A stretch of DNA of 64,000 nt from Amaranthus tricolor. Its lineage: Eukaryota; Streptophyta; Magnoliopsida; Caryophyllales; Amaranthaceae. The stretch is taken from assembly GCF_026212465.1 (NCBI RefSeq), contig NC_080056.1, positions 13,225,607 through 13,289,606 of the forward strand. The letters run 5' to 3'. The notes under the pieces are model-generated. The model did no database searches. It was not told where the DNA came from and saw only the letters and a program-made list of their open reading frames with translations. The position numbers and the translations under genes are program-made. This document shows, piece by piece, positions 11,930 through 22,451 of the stretch (position 1 is the first letter of the stretch; the number at the start of each line of letters is the position of its first letter).

Positions 11930-13610
11930 TTTCTTTACTTTCTCTCTCTGTCTGTCTTCGTGTCTTCGCTTCCGCCGTTAAAAAAATCTAACGTCTTATT
12001 TTCGTACTTCATATACTTCTTCTTTCTCTTCCTTTTTCTGTTCCTCATTTTCCCATCTCTACTTTTCAGGTTCTCTATTTTCTTCTTTTCATCTTTTCGT
12101 CTTCCCTTTGTTTTTCCTTAAATTATAATTAGTATGATTTTAATTTTAATATTATTTATATTGTGGAATATTAATGGAGATATTTCTCTATTTCAATTTG
12201 TTTATAAATTTTTGAATTATTATAATTTACATTTCTTGTTTAATGCTTTATTTGTTTGTTTGTGTCATTTGCAGTTCAGCTTGATAATATTGTTTTAAGC
12301 AAACAATTTATTTTGGTAAGTATGCATCTTTTGCTGTTTTATTGAATGTATTCTTATTCGAATGATTATTTTATAATTTTTCAGTCTTCAGTTGTTATGT
12401 TTCATATCCAATATAATTGTTCAGTTGTACTTGTAAAGATGAAGTTTTTGATCTATTTTATCTTGAATTAATGTTCATATATTGATGTACAATTGAATAC
12501 TATTGATTAATGTTGGCCCATTGTTCAAAACATATCCGACGATCCGATAATTATCCGACTTTATAATCAAACTCGATTTATTCCGATTTAAAAATAGATT
12601 CACAATTACGTAAAAGTAATGTGCACATAAGATTCGATAATGGAGGACCCGAAATAGAAAACTCTTGATCAGTCATGAATAATCTATTGATCTGTTTAGT
12701 ATAATATTGTTTATTTTAAAAAAACCTTACATTAATTTATTTTTTATTTTTGAACACCTTTTTAAATGGCAGATTATGAAATTACTTAGTTGGAGTTGAA
12801 TTACTGTAGGTGTTTACAACTCTTTCTTAGACTTACCATGTACACACCCCTGTTCCATGCACGTGGATCAATTTTCTAATCTGACCCTTTTAATAATATG
12901 TGATTTAATATATGCAATAAACAACAATTAAATATCATAAAATCATGTAAAACTGAGCTTTTTCTGGCCTCCCAACTTTTCAATTATCAAATTATTAATA
13001 TTTTCCATTAGAAAACTATTAGAGAATAATGTGACTTAAGGGCATTATTGAGGTGTGCACACACCTAAATTACATCCCATTTATATTTTCCTATTAATAA
13101 TGCGTACACCTAAATTACAAACATATTTCGTTTTTAGTTCGCCTTTTGAATTCTTGATTTGTTCCAAATGGTTCAAAAATAGCCTAACCATGATTCGCTT
13201 TTTATGATTTGGGATTCGTGAAGCGATTAATGAATCATGTGACATTGAGTTTGATGATTGTAACTCTGCTTTAGTGTACTATTTCATGGAAGTGCTTTCT
13301 GCTGATATATTTGCCAACATATTGTATACATTCTGAGATTATAATTGTTTTCTTGTTTGACAGAATGAGAGATTTCCTGGATTAAATTCGAAAAAGATTG
13401 TATGTAGCTGAAATTCACCCTATTGATTAAGATTTCTGTTTAAGTCTTCATCATGGATCGCAAGGATACATCGGGATTTGTCAGTGGCGGAAGTTCATGA
13501 GTCCGACCTCAGATAATTTCGCATGTGCTCTGTTTATATTAATTGGAGTTATTTGTAAATTTGTTGCGTAGGTTTTAGTTAGATGATAACTATTCATTCA
13601 AATATACAAG
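11930..13610 (+). other. Predicted spliced 5' leader of the Cys/His-repeat gene
   Basis: A pyrimidine-rich stretch at about 11930-12069, ending in CAG before GT, looks like the first exon. Good acceptor and donor sites then define a small exon at 12275-12315 (GCAG acceptor, GGTAAG donor) and another acceptor at 13361-13363 (TTGACAG). That last exon runs into the start codon at 13611. The exact transcription start is not visible. The long introns contain nothing else recognisable. Confidence 0.55.
13453..13500 (+). promoter_or_regulatory. Upstream ORF of 15 codons in the leader
   Basis: In the last leader exon, ATG 13453 opens a short frame, MDRKDTSGFVSGGSS, ending at TGA 13498-13500, 110 bp before the main start. 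A second, shorter uORF (MRDFLD) begins at 13366. uORFs of this kind often lower translation of the main frame; conservation was not tested. Confidence 0.5.
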
Positions 13611-15419
13611 ATGGACGACCTTAACATGCCTTTTATGTGTAACTCTTCTCTGAATGCACTCAAGGATTCGAGTAAAATTGATGCTCGCTCGAGCCGATTT
13701 GCAAATACTGACTTGTGCCTGAATTCCCAAAGCGTTGGCAAACGAAAACGGGATGTTGTTGATGAATTGTCGGGTGTAAACCCTGATATTTCTCTGTCGC
13801 TAGAATTAGGTAGCCGGGGTAGTTCGTTACGTAAGAAGGTTGAGTATGCGGCTGTTGATATTGCGTTAAGTTCTCATGTAGACGCTGAAAAGCCGTCTCT
13901 ATTTGATATCTGCTTAGACCTTAGTATTGATCTTGGAAGCAAGAAAGCATGCAAGGATATAAAAAACCCAAGTGCTTGCCGTGGAGTGGTGCACAAAGAG
14001 AAACGTATGGTCGATCTTGAGTTAAGCTTGTCTACTGGAGCTACGGATTCTGATCTCACAAGTGTGACTCTGAATTCTTCACCAAATACGAATTTGACGT
14101 CTGAAATTGAGCAGCTTGTGGATGAAGGGTCAACATCGTCTAAATGGAAACGAGGACCTATCATACCTCTAATAGATATGTTAAGTGCAAGCCAGATTTC
14201 AATCGTGCCTAATGACCCGGCTGTTTTTGTTTCCTTATCAATGCCTAAAACAGATGAAGAAGCTAATCGTAAACAACAGCGCAAAACTGCAGTGAAGACT
14301 TGTCAATTTCCTGGATGTGAAAAAGGGGCTAGAGGTGCTTCAGGTCGTTGTATATCGCATGGGGGTGGACGAAGGTGTCAGAGATTTGGTTGCCCGAAAG
14401 GAGCAGAAGGCAGGACAGCGTTTTGTAAAGCTCATGGTGGTGGTAGAAGGTGTGAACACTTAGGGTGCACAAAAAGCGCTGAAGGGCGTACTAGTCTTTG
14501 TATTGCTCATGGAGGTGGAAAACGATGTGGGTTTCATGAAGGTTGCAATCGTGCTGCACGAGGGAAATCTGGTCTCTGCATTCGTCATGGTGGAGGTAAG
14601 AGGTGTAACATCGAAAATTGCACCAAGAGCGCTGAAGGGATTGCGGGTCTGTGTATTGCTCATGGAGGTGGTCGCCGCTGTCAATATCCTGAATGTACTA
14701 AAGGTGCACAAGGGAGCACAAAATTCTGTAAGGCTCATGGTGGAGGAAAAAGGTGCAACTTTTTAGGATGTACTAAAGGCGCCGAGGGAAGCACGGATTT
14801 TTGTAAAGGTCATGGCGGAGGAAAACGATGCTGTTTTGAGGGTGGCGGTGTATGCACCAAGCGTGTCCTTGGAGGCACGTTGTATTGTGTTTCCCACGGT
14901 GGTGGCAAGAGATGTGCTATCCCGGAATGCACTAAGAGTGCTAGAGGAAGAGCAAACTTCTGTGTTCGTCATGGAGGGGGAAAAAGGTGCAAAGCCGAAG
15001 GATGTGTAAAAAGCGCGCAGGGAAGCACCGATTACTGCAAGGCTCATGGAGGAGGAAAACGCTGCTTGTGGGGACAACCTGGATCGGGTTTTGGTGGAGA
15101 CTGTGATATTCCTTGTGATAAGTTCTCTAGGGGTAAAATCGGTCTCTGTGCGGCTCATGGTGCTCAGGTTCAAGACAAGCGAGTCCATGATGATGGTAGT
15201 GTGGGCTTGAAGATGAAAGGGATTGCGACCGATAAAATTACAAACTGCACAGACAACGTTGGCACAAGCTCAGCAATTTGGGATGGCTTCAACTTGCGTA
15301 TGGCTCTGGCCGATGACAAGCCCTTGTATGATCAGTCTGCTCAACCGTCAAAATCTGTGTCTCTCGAAGGAAGGGTGCATGGTGCTGGTCTTATGATGGC
15401 TATGCTGCGACACATCTGA
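13611..15419 (+). CDS. WRKY19-like Cys/His-rich repeat protein (probable transcriptional regulator)
   Basis: A single coding exon of 602 residues. The N-terminal 220 residues are Ser/Leu-rich and contain LxLxL stretches (SLSLELGS near residue 62, DLELSLSTG near 135) that resemble EAR repressor motifs. From about residue 230 to 520 the protein is built of eleven repeats of about 25 residues with the pattern C-x4-C-x-K-x-A-x-G-x4-C-x2-HGGG-[KR]-RC, a presumed zinc-binding array. The same repeats occur in Arabidopsis WRKY19 and loricrin-like relatives, which are nuclear; there is no WRKY domain here. The leader is spliced and carries short uORFs. Function is inferred from family resemblance only. 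There are no lesions, so this is one of the few intact host genes. Confidence 0.88.
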   Translation: MDDLNMPFMCNSSLNALKDSSKIDARSSRFANTDLCLNSQSVGKRKRDVVDELSGVNPDISLSLELGSRGSSLRKKVEYAAVDIALSSHVDAEKPSLFDICLDLSIDLGSKKACKDIKNPSACRGVVHKEKRMVDLELSLSTGATDSDLTSVTLNSSPNTNLTSEIEQLVDEGSTSSKWKRGPIIPLIDMLSASQISIVPNDPAVFVSLSMPKTDEEANRKQQRKTAVKTCQFPGCEKGARGASGRCISHGGGRRCQRFGCPKGAEGRTAFCKAHGGGRRCEHLGCTKSAEGRTSLCIAHGGGKRCGFHEGCNRAARGKSGLCIRHGGGKRCNIENCTKSAEGIAGLCIAHGGGRRCQYPECTKGAQGSTKFCKAHGGGKRCNFLGCTKGAEGSTDFCKGHGGGKRCCFEGGGVCTKRVLGGTLYCVSHGGGKRCAIPECTKSARGRANFCVRHGGGKRCKAEGCVKSAQGSTDYCKAHGGGKRCLWGQPGSGFGGDCDIPCDKFSRGKIGLCAAHGAQVQDKRVHDDGSVGLKMKGIATDKITNCTDNVGTSSAIWDGFNLRMALADDKPLYDQSAQPSKSVSLEGRVHGAGLMMAMLRHI

Positions 15420-16914
15420 TCGCACAGTCTGAGAATCCCTTTGGATGAGATGTGATAGGTCCATTGTTTGGACGCGTTCATAGGTGTTGGTACTGATTAT
15501 GTATCTCAGCTTCAGTTCATCGTAATTGTAAATGTTTTTCTATATTCTTTTGTCTTTATAAGTTTGCTACCAATAGCTATACAGTGTGTTCTTAATGTAA
15601 ACAAAGGGAGTAATATTTTAGCCTTTATATTAGTCCGTTTCAAGATTGCTGAAAATCATGTAAACTATATTGACTATAGCTAAACTGGCAATGGCAGTTG
15701 TACATTTTACTTGCTTTGGGCAATCAAATCTAGTATTGGCCTATTCATTTGTCTCGTAAATTTTAGGTCCCTATGTCAATTTTATCTTGAAAACCCTTAG
15801 AATTTAAGAAAAAAATAAAATAATAGTATATGATAAAATTTCTCCATTTATTGGAATATTTATATTTGAATCTTTATTACTTGGTTACTATCGTGTAAAA
15901 CAGTATAAATATGTTCGCGATAATTGAAATAATAAAAATCAAAAACTATATAAAAAAACAGATTTTCGAGCCCCTTTGATAACATGGTCCTGTCTGTAGA
16001 CTGGTTTGCACATGCTAATCGACGGCCATAGCAGCCGGCAAGCATTTGAGACACGCATCAGAAGCACATGATATGATGTTCAAAATAATAAAAGAAGTAC
16101 TGATAACCAATTGGAGTAAATAGTAACAAAGACGACTCCCAAGTTATTCGGGATAATAGCTTTTCTTGAATTTATTCCAGTAACAAATCTGAAGAGATGG
16201 TCTTTTTTTCTAAGGAAACCCAATGGAGGCGTAGGATCCCACAAATATGAAATAGCAGGAATATTGAATTCAATTCCAAATAATTTCATTTAGTAAGAAT
16301 CCTAATGAATGATGGTTCTATACGCACTGTGTATTGTGTTAGGGGGAAATGTAGGGAATTGGAACAGGATTCTGCACTCTAAGTTATGTGGACATTGTTT
16401 TTTCCAAATAATGTGGTTGCTTCAGTAGTTCAGTTACACCATTCCCCAGTAGATTACTAAATCAAAACAAGTCACTTCTTGGACACTTTTCACGGCTACT
16501 TATTTGTCCAATTAGATTTGCGTGAAAGATTAATTTTTTAAAAAAAATAATAAATAAACAGAGAATAAATTGTGTGGATGAAATTAGAGGAGAATTAAAA
16601 TGTAACTATGAGATTAAAAAAAGATAGACTATTATCTAAAAATAAAAATAATATAAATTAAATGGGACGAACTAAAATGAAAAATATTACAAATTCAATA
16701 AGGAATATACTTAAGCATCAAACTTGATATGTTTCGGAACACGCAATGATGGAATTTTGACCGGTTATTTGGTGAATGTAGAATTGGAAACTTCAGCTTC
16801 TTAAAATTGATGCTTAAGACAACACAAATCTGAAAAAGCATGTTAATGTTGACCATTGACCATGTCTAGACTCTAGAGTAGTAGAAGTATATGACTTTTT
16901 TTATTGGATAGGGA
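15420..16914. other. 3' flank and intergenic DNA
   Basis: The first 250 bp probably hold the 3' untranslated region of the repeat-protein gene. The rest is AT-rich. Short open frames near 15860-16290 show no family resemblance and no splice support. Nothing else was recognised. Confidence 0.5.
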
Positions 16915-17099
16915 TAGAAGTGTTCAAAAATATATGATTTTTAAAACTCTATCCGAATAATTTAATATTAGAATTTTAAAAATTGGATAATTTACCCGGT
17001 TAACAAATTTGGAGTAATTTAAATCGGGTACTCGATTTTTAAACCGGGTGGATCAGATACGTGTTACGTTTTTTAACAATTCGGGTACCCGGTATCCAG

Positions 17100-17161
<62 letters not shown>

Positions 17162-17772
17162 TGTATACTTATTTTGGAAAATAAAAACTCTAATGTTTTA
17201 GCCGCACACGATACCTCTTTTAGTCTTTTTCACCAGTTTCATATTTTCATCAATGACCAAAATCATTGTGAAAATTGAAACCCTACCATTTCTTCATCAC
17301 CATCTTCTTTAAAACCATCTTCTTTAAAACCATCTTCTTCATCACCTGTGTTGATTCATCAACTGTGTAATCATCACCATCTTCTTCACGACCGACGAGT
17401 AGTGACGACGGCGCACGAATACCGTCTTCTTCATCACCATCTTCTTCATCAATTGACTTATGCTTGTATTTTAATTTTTAAACTCTGTCTATCCCTTACA
17501 TCATGATTTATCTTTGATGAATTATGACTAATTAAGTTAAGTCTTTTAGATTTTAATAGTTTGTCTTTTAGTATTTGAATTTTATATAAAAATTAATCTA
17601 ACAAATAAGAGAAAAAAAAAACACGTTTAAGGAAATAAACAAAATCGGATATCCGTTTTCCGACCCAGTTTAAACCGAGTCGGAATCGGGTCGCATTTTT
17701 AGATACCTGAAAAACCGGGTACCCGGATTTCCGTTTCCGGGTTGACCCGATACCTAGTTTTGAACACCCATA
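16915..17772. mobile_element. Non-autonomous hAT element, 8-bp TSD GATAGGGA
   Basis: Identical GATAGGGA copies at 16907-16914 and 17773-17780 flank an 858-bp element. Ends are TAGAAGTGTTCAAAA and, read inward from the right, TATGGGTGTTCAAAA (12 of 15 match). Subterminal CCGGGTACCCGG-like blocks repeat at both sides. No transposase is encoded. Confidence 0.88.
17100..17156. repeat. (TA)n microsatellite inside the hAT element
   Basis: About 28 perfect TA units. The overlapping open frame (poly Ile-Tyr) is an artefact. Confidence 0.97.
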
Positions 17773-17844
17773 GATAGGGAAGGGCTTGAAGGAATTGATG
17801 TCATTCGATCAAGTGTACATTAAATATAAATAGGATGGCCATGG

Positions 17845-18240
17845 CCATGGTCATGGTCATCAACCCAGTATTTCATATAAAGTCGGAGTTTGAGAGGGAG
17901 ACATATAGTAGGCAAACTATACCTGTACTCACTCGTGGGAGAGGGCAAGAGATATGCGCGCAATCAAATAAGACTCCCAGGTAGAATTACAAACTACATA
18001 GGAAGAAAAAGGCAAACTACAACATGAGATGAAAGCATCAAGATAAAAAGGCAAAATTACAAATATAAAATAAGCTGGGCTAGAATAGAGTCATAAGAAG
18101 AAAAAGAAAGAAAGGAAATAAATAGGCAAAACTACATAGGGCCAAAGAGGTTAATGAAAGGGGACAAATAAAAGTCTGACACACGAATACAACGCCTCCA
18201 ACTACTTTTATTGCTCGTTAGATCCTCAGAGAGGTGTAGC
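17845..18240. repeat. Dispersed repeat, copy 1 (SINE-like or short retroelement, class unknown)
   Basis: It shares several blocks with 45278-45618 in the same orientation and order: GGTCATGGTCAT near the start, a GAGGGAGA...GCRCRCAATCAA block, an AAACTACATAGGG block, and an ending AACGCCTCYAACTA followed by TTGCTCGTYAGRTCCT. It has no coding capacity. The two copies are clearly related but well diverged. The class was not determined. Confidence 0.6.
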
Positions 18241-19312
18241 TCACCCAATGGTTGATGGAATAACATGGTTATTAAAATTACGATTCTAATCTACGATTCT
18301 ACGATTTTATGATCCAAAAATAAGCGAACGATTCGAATCGTAGGTAGAATCGTAAGTTGGTAGAATCTTACGATGCTAATTAGAATAAAATTTGCAGAGG
18401 TAGAATTATAACATGATTCTACGATTTTACGATTTAACAATTCGATCCTACAAATTTATTCTTAATTTTTTTCAATTTTTCTTATGTACCAATACCATCT
18501 TTCATTAATTTTTCTTAGAATTTAACGATCCATCATCATAATTTTAAAAAAATAAATTTCTTCATCGGTATGAAGATTTACACTAATTATTAATATTTTC
18601 TATTTCATCCTTAAAAATGCAGTGAATGAAACTTGAATTAATAAAGCAAAAAATTACCCTGAATAATACGAACTTTCACTGATTTTTCGACAATAATACG
18701 AACTTTCAATTAATCATGAGTAATACGAAGTTTAACATGTGTTTTCCGCTGGTATACTAATTTACTTGTAATCGGCTAAATGTGCTGAGCTCTTTTTTTA
18801 TTTTTTATTTTTGGATAAAATTAAGGAAAAGAAATTGAAAAACACAATACTATCTTCCTCACGCATCAACTGCTTCTCCCTCTTTACAAACATTCACTGA
18901 TTTTACTACTTCTCTCTCGTTCTCACGCATCAGCTGCTGGAATTCTTCTCATTCATAGTTAGTTTATTCTTCTCAATTGCATTATTTATCCCTAAATTTT
19001 TTTTAATCCCAAAAATTAGGGTTTGTATCCATTTAGTCGAAAATGGATGAAATTCTATGTCCATTTACTCGAAAACAGATAGAAATTTGTTTCCATTTTG
19101 TCAATCCATACATGATTATTGTTTGATGTTAATTAAAAATGTTTGTTCACTCAAAAATGGATGTAATTTAGTGTTTTTTTGCTTGTTTTTAGGCTAATTT
19201 GAATGATTCAATTACTTTAAAGTTTTGGTATGGTGGGGTATTAAAAAAAGGATTTGTTGGGTTTGAGTAAGTGTATGAGATATGTAAAACCATCTTCATA
19301 AACCTAGATAAG

Positions 19313-21202
19313 ATGTCATTTTTTGAGTTAGAAGGAATTGTAAAGGAGGATCTTTAGGTAAAACATGAGTTTTGTCTTTGGTATCATCTACCTAATGCTG
19401 TTAGCTTTTTGGAAGGGTTAAAGAGAGTTACCGATGATATTTGTGTTGGAAAAATGTCTAAAATAGCTGTTGAAAATAGAGCATTATCTGTGTATTTAGT
19501 TAATGATAAGGATAATGAGATGTTGATTCTAGAAATATCAAAAAGTGGTACTATAGATAGTGAAGTTTGGTCCAATGTTGGAAATAGGAAAGAGTTGACC
19601 CCTAAGAGAGCATCTAAGGCAAAAGAATCCCTTAGTGAAAGTTGCATACCTCTTGAATATGATTTTTCTGAAGATGAGCCAGATTTTGGTAATAGTGCTA
19701 AGGTTAGTGATAAAGATGCATCTGAGGAGGATGATCCACAAGATCTTATTATGAGCTATCGTATGAGGAGGAAGATGAAGATGAAATTTCGGAGGAGCTT
19801 GTGCAAAGTCAAGATTTGTCATTGTCATTCGAAGAACTAGAGCAAGTGGGTGATTCTGTTTTGAAATTGGGTGAGTGTAGTAACACTCAGAGTTTCTCTG
19901 AGTATGAAAATAGTGATGATGAAGCTGGTGATGCAACTACTAGAGTTCATGATCGGACCGATTTTAGGAAGTTCAAATGGATTGTTGGGCAAGTTTTTAG
20001 CACCCCAGTTGACTTTAAGGAGGCGGTAAGGAAATATGAAATTCATCAGGGAAGAAATGTAAAATTTTATTTGAGTGGCGGTAAGGAAATATTCAATTCA
20101 TTAGGGAAGAAATGTAAATTTTATTTGAGTGACAAGTCTAAATTGAATAAGCTTGGTGTTAGGTGTATTGATGGCTGTCCCTTTAAGCTCTACGCTAGTT
20201 GGTATAAAACACGAGCTTCCTTTATTGTGAAGAAAGTTAATGGTGATCACACTTGTCAAAGAAAGTGTGATGTTATTTTTCGCAATATGGTAGATACTTT
20301 TAACAATTACATTATGAATGCTAGATCCCATCACTTAATAGATATGCTTGAAGAAATTAGATCAATGCTAATGCAGAGGATGGCTGATAAAAGGAAGAGG
20401 CATTGACGAAGTGGAAGGGTTTGTTATGTCCAAAGGTACAAACAACGTTAGATTCAGAGAAGTAAGAAGCAGCTAAGTGCACTGTCATTCCTTCAACATC
20501 AACTCATTTCCAAGTAGCCCATTATATGGATGTTTTAGAGGTTGATATTGAAAATAGAATTTGTACTTGCAGGAAATGGGATTTAAGAGGGATTTCATGT
20601 TGTTATTGAGTTGCATCTTTTTTTTACTTGCATAAGGAGGTTGAGTCATACGTTGATCAGTGTTACACTAGAGAGGCTTATTTGAGAGCCTATAAAGGAA
20701 ACATCAATCCTTGTATTGGCGAGAGGCATTGGCCAAAAATTACAAACCGATCGATCCTCCTCCAATTAAGATTGGTCCTGGTAGACCACGAAAAAACAGA
20801 ATCAAGGATCCGCATGAAGATCCTAAAAAACCAGGAAAGCTCTCAAGACACGGCGTTTAAATGACATGTGGCATTTGTAATAAGGTTGGACATAACAAAA
20901 GGAAGTGTCCGGAAAAGAGTAAAGCGATTGAGCAACCACATCCATTGAAGAGAAGTAGAGGAAGACCGAAAAAGATTGTTGATGTAGCAACCAGCACACC
21001 AGAGTTATCCCATCACAACATGTCTGCACAACCTAGTTCTTTAGGTAAAGACAACAGGACAATTAGAATAGGGGAAGGGAGTAGAGGAGGTAGGACTGGT
21101 AGTGTAAGCGGAAGGAGTGGTGTCACTACTGCTAAAAGGGAAAAGCCTAAGAAGAACCCTACTGAAATAGTATCAACCCAAGCATCGACAATAAAGAATT
21201 GA
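19313..21202 (+). pseudogene. MULE transposase with PB1-like N-terminus, catalytic core deleted
   Basis: The reading starts at ATG 19313 (MSFFELEGIVKEDL), a PB1-like domain found at the N-terminus of many MULE proteins. An in-frame TAG sits at 19355-19357, and a frameshift near 19770 lies in the acidic linker. The MuDR-type DNA-binding region follows (GQVFSTPVDFKEAVRKYEIH), with a tandem 55-bp duplication from 20022. Directly after DHTCQR the text jumps to the post-catalytic segment (NMVDTFNNYIMNARS, LIDMLEEIRSMLMQRM), so about 300 residues with the DDE residues are missing. Remnants of the SWIM finger (CTCRKWDLRGISC, final His lost) follow after more frameshifts, and an intact zinc knuckle (CGICNKVGHNKRKC) lies near 20867-20908. 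It cannot encode an active transposase. Confidence 0.82.
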
Positions 21203-21503
21203 TGTTGCAAGACTAAGTGTCATTTTGTATACCATTATGGTGTAATCTATAACTTAGAACATTGTTCAAATATTGCATTTTGGAAAACATTTTAGCACTT
21301 TTGTGTGTAAGGAATGCTTATGTATGTAAAGGTAATTCTTGAAAACATTTTTTACCGTGCTGTTGGAAAACATTTTGGAAAATATTGCTATAAGATGTAT
21401 GGATTGAGGCTATAATTCTTGAATCGAAGAAACTTTGTTACACTTTTTCATTACATTGGATTTTCAATACATGAAATTCCATTACATGATCAAATTCTTA
21501 TAC

Positions 21504-22007
21504 TTAGATTAACATAAATAAGAACAATACAAATAAAACCCATGATGCAACAAATACAAAACTTAATGCTTTTTGTGCATTTACATATTCAACAACTTTC
21601 AATTTCAACATAGCTTCACTTTCTTTCAACTTTGCATTCTTAGCCTTCAATTTCCTTATTTTGTTAATCAACATAGCTTTCTCTTCTTCCAAACAGGAAG
21701 AAATTTCACTTGAATACTCTACATCTTTCTCCCACTTAAAAAATTTGCAATCTTGTGCCTACATTTCAAATCAAATCATGAAACCCTAATTGATAAAGAA
21801 ATTAAAAATTAACATAAAACAAAATAAAGATATTGAGAAAAATAAACTTACTGGCCAAAATGCACATCCATAAAACCTCTCACCAACCCTTGTTTCTTTT
21901 TTGACTACTTGTAATTTAGCATGAACACCATGTTTACATAAAGGAATTCCTTTTGCAATTGATGTTCTAGATTGAGATGATGACGAAGGAGAATACATGT
22001 TAAACAT
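21504..22007 (-). CDS. zf-GRF, coiled-coil, single-pass membrane protein carried by the MULE
   Basis: Exon 1 is 22007-21852 and exon 2 is 21758-21504, with a GT-AG intron at 21759-21851, giving 136 residues. A GRF-type zinc finger spans the junction: LCKHGVHAKLQVVKKET, then RFYGCAFWP, then DCKFFKWEKD. A Lys/Glu-rich coiled coil (residues about 75-115) and a C-terminal hydrophobic anchor (FVFVASWVLFVLFLFMLI) follow. Small GRF-finger proteins with this layout are common in plants and often lie in MULEs. It is convergent with the transposase remnant and has no visible lesion, although its partner is dead. Role unknown; the finger probably binds nucleic acid. Confidence 0.78.
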
Positions 22008-22451
22008 CAAATTACTTTAGAAGTTAAAATGAAATTGGAAAAAAAAAATTGAGAAGTTGGAAGAAGTAATTAAAATGGAAGAGTAAAGTGAGGAAATGAA
22101 GGAGATGAAGCCTGTTGTCTAGTATAAATTGATGAAACTGATGAAGAAAATGAGGAAATGACCGTTTCTCCCGGTTATAAACCGATCAGGTATGCTAGCG
22201 GAAAACACATGTTAAACTTCGTATTATTCATGGTTAATTGTAAGTTCGTATTATTATTGGGAAATCAGTGAAAGTTCGTATTATTCAGGGTAATTTTTCC
22301 CTTAATAAATTAAACTTTTAAGGTGAATTATTATGACTAGTTAGCAAATTTAAGTTTATTGTAGAATCTTACGATTCTACGATTTGATTGTACCGGTTTG
22401 ATTCTATAGGTCTGAATGATTCTAAGTAGAATCCCGATTTTAACAACTTTG

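Larger units (their letters stand above)
18646..22301 (+). mobile_element. MULE with long terminal inverted repeats, 8-bp TSD TTAATAAA
   Basis: Terminal inverted repeats of about 110 bp begin GCAAAAAATTACCCTGAAT at the left and GGGAAAAATTACCCTGAAT when read inward from the right, and stay highly similar through the ACATGTGTTTTCCGCT block. TTAATAAA flanks both ends (18638-18645 and 22302-22309). Inside are a decayed PB1-like/MuDR-type transposase gene (plus strand) and a zf-GRF gene (minus strand). Confidence 0.9.
18264..22451. mobile_element. hAT-type MITE split by a nested MULE
   Basis: Outer ends CATGGTTATTAAAAT and, read inward from the right, CAAAGTTGTTAAAAT are inverted repeats. They match the ends of the element at 25768-30391, and ACGATTCT-rich arms lie inside both. 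Removing the MULE at 18646-22301 and its duplicated target leaves about 524 bp. The flanking 8-mers (TGGAATAA and GGTAATGA) agree at only five positions, so this is an old insertion. Confidence 0.7.

Noticed and set aside
13874..15188. Minus-strand open frames opposite the Cys/His-repeat gene
   Set aside because: Shadows of the real plus-strand repeats; compositionally biased and without family resemblance.
13611..15419. Calling the gene WRKY19 itself
   Set aside because: No WRKY, NBS or kinase domain is present; only the Cys/His repeats are shared.
16080..16289. Minus-strand 69-residue ORF with GFLRKKDHLFRFVTG
   Set aside because: No recognised family and no splice or start context; possibly part of an old repeat.
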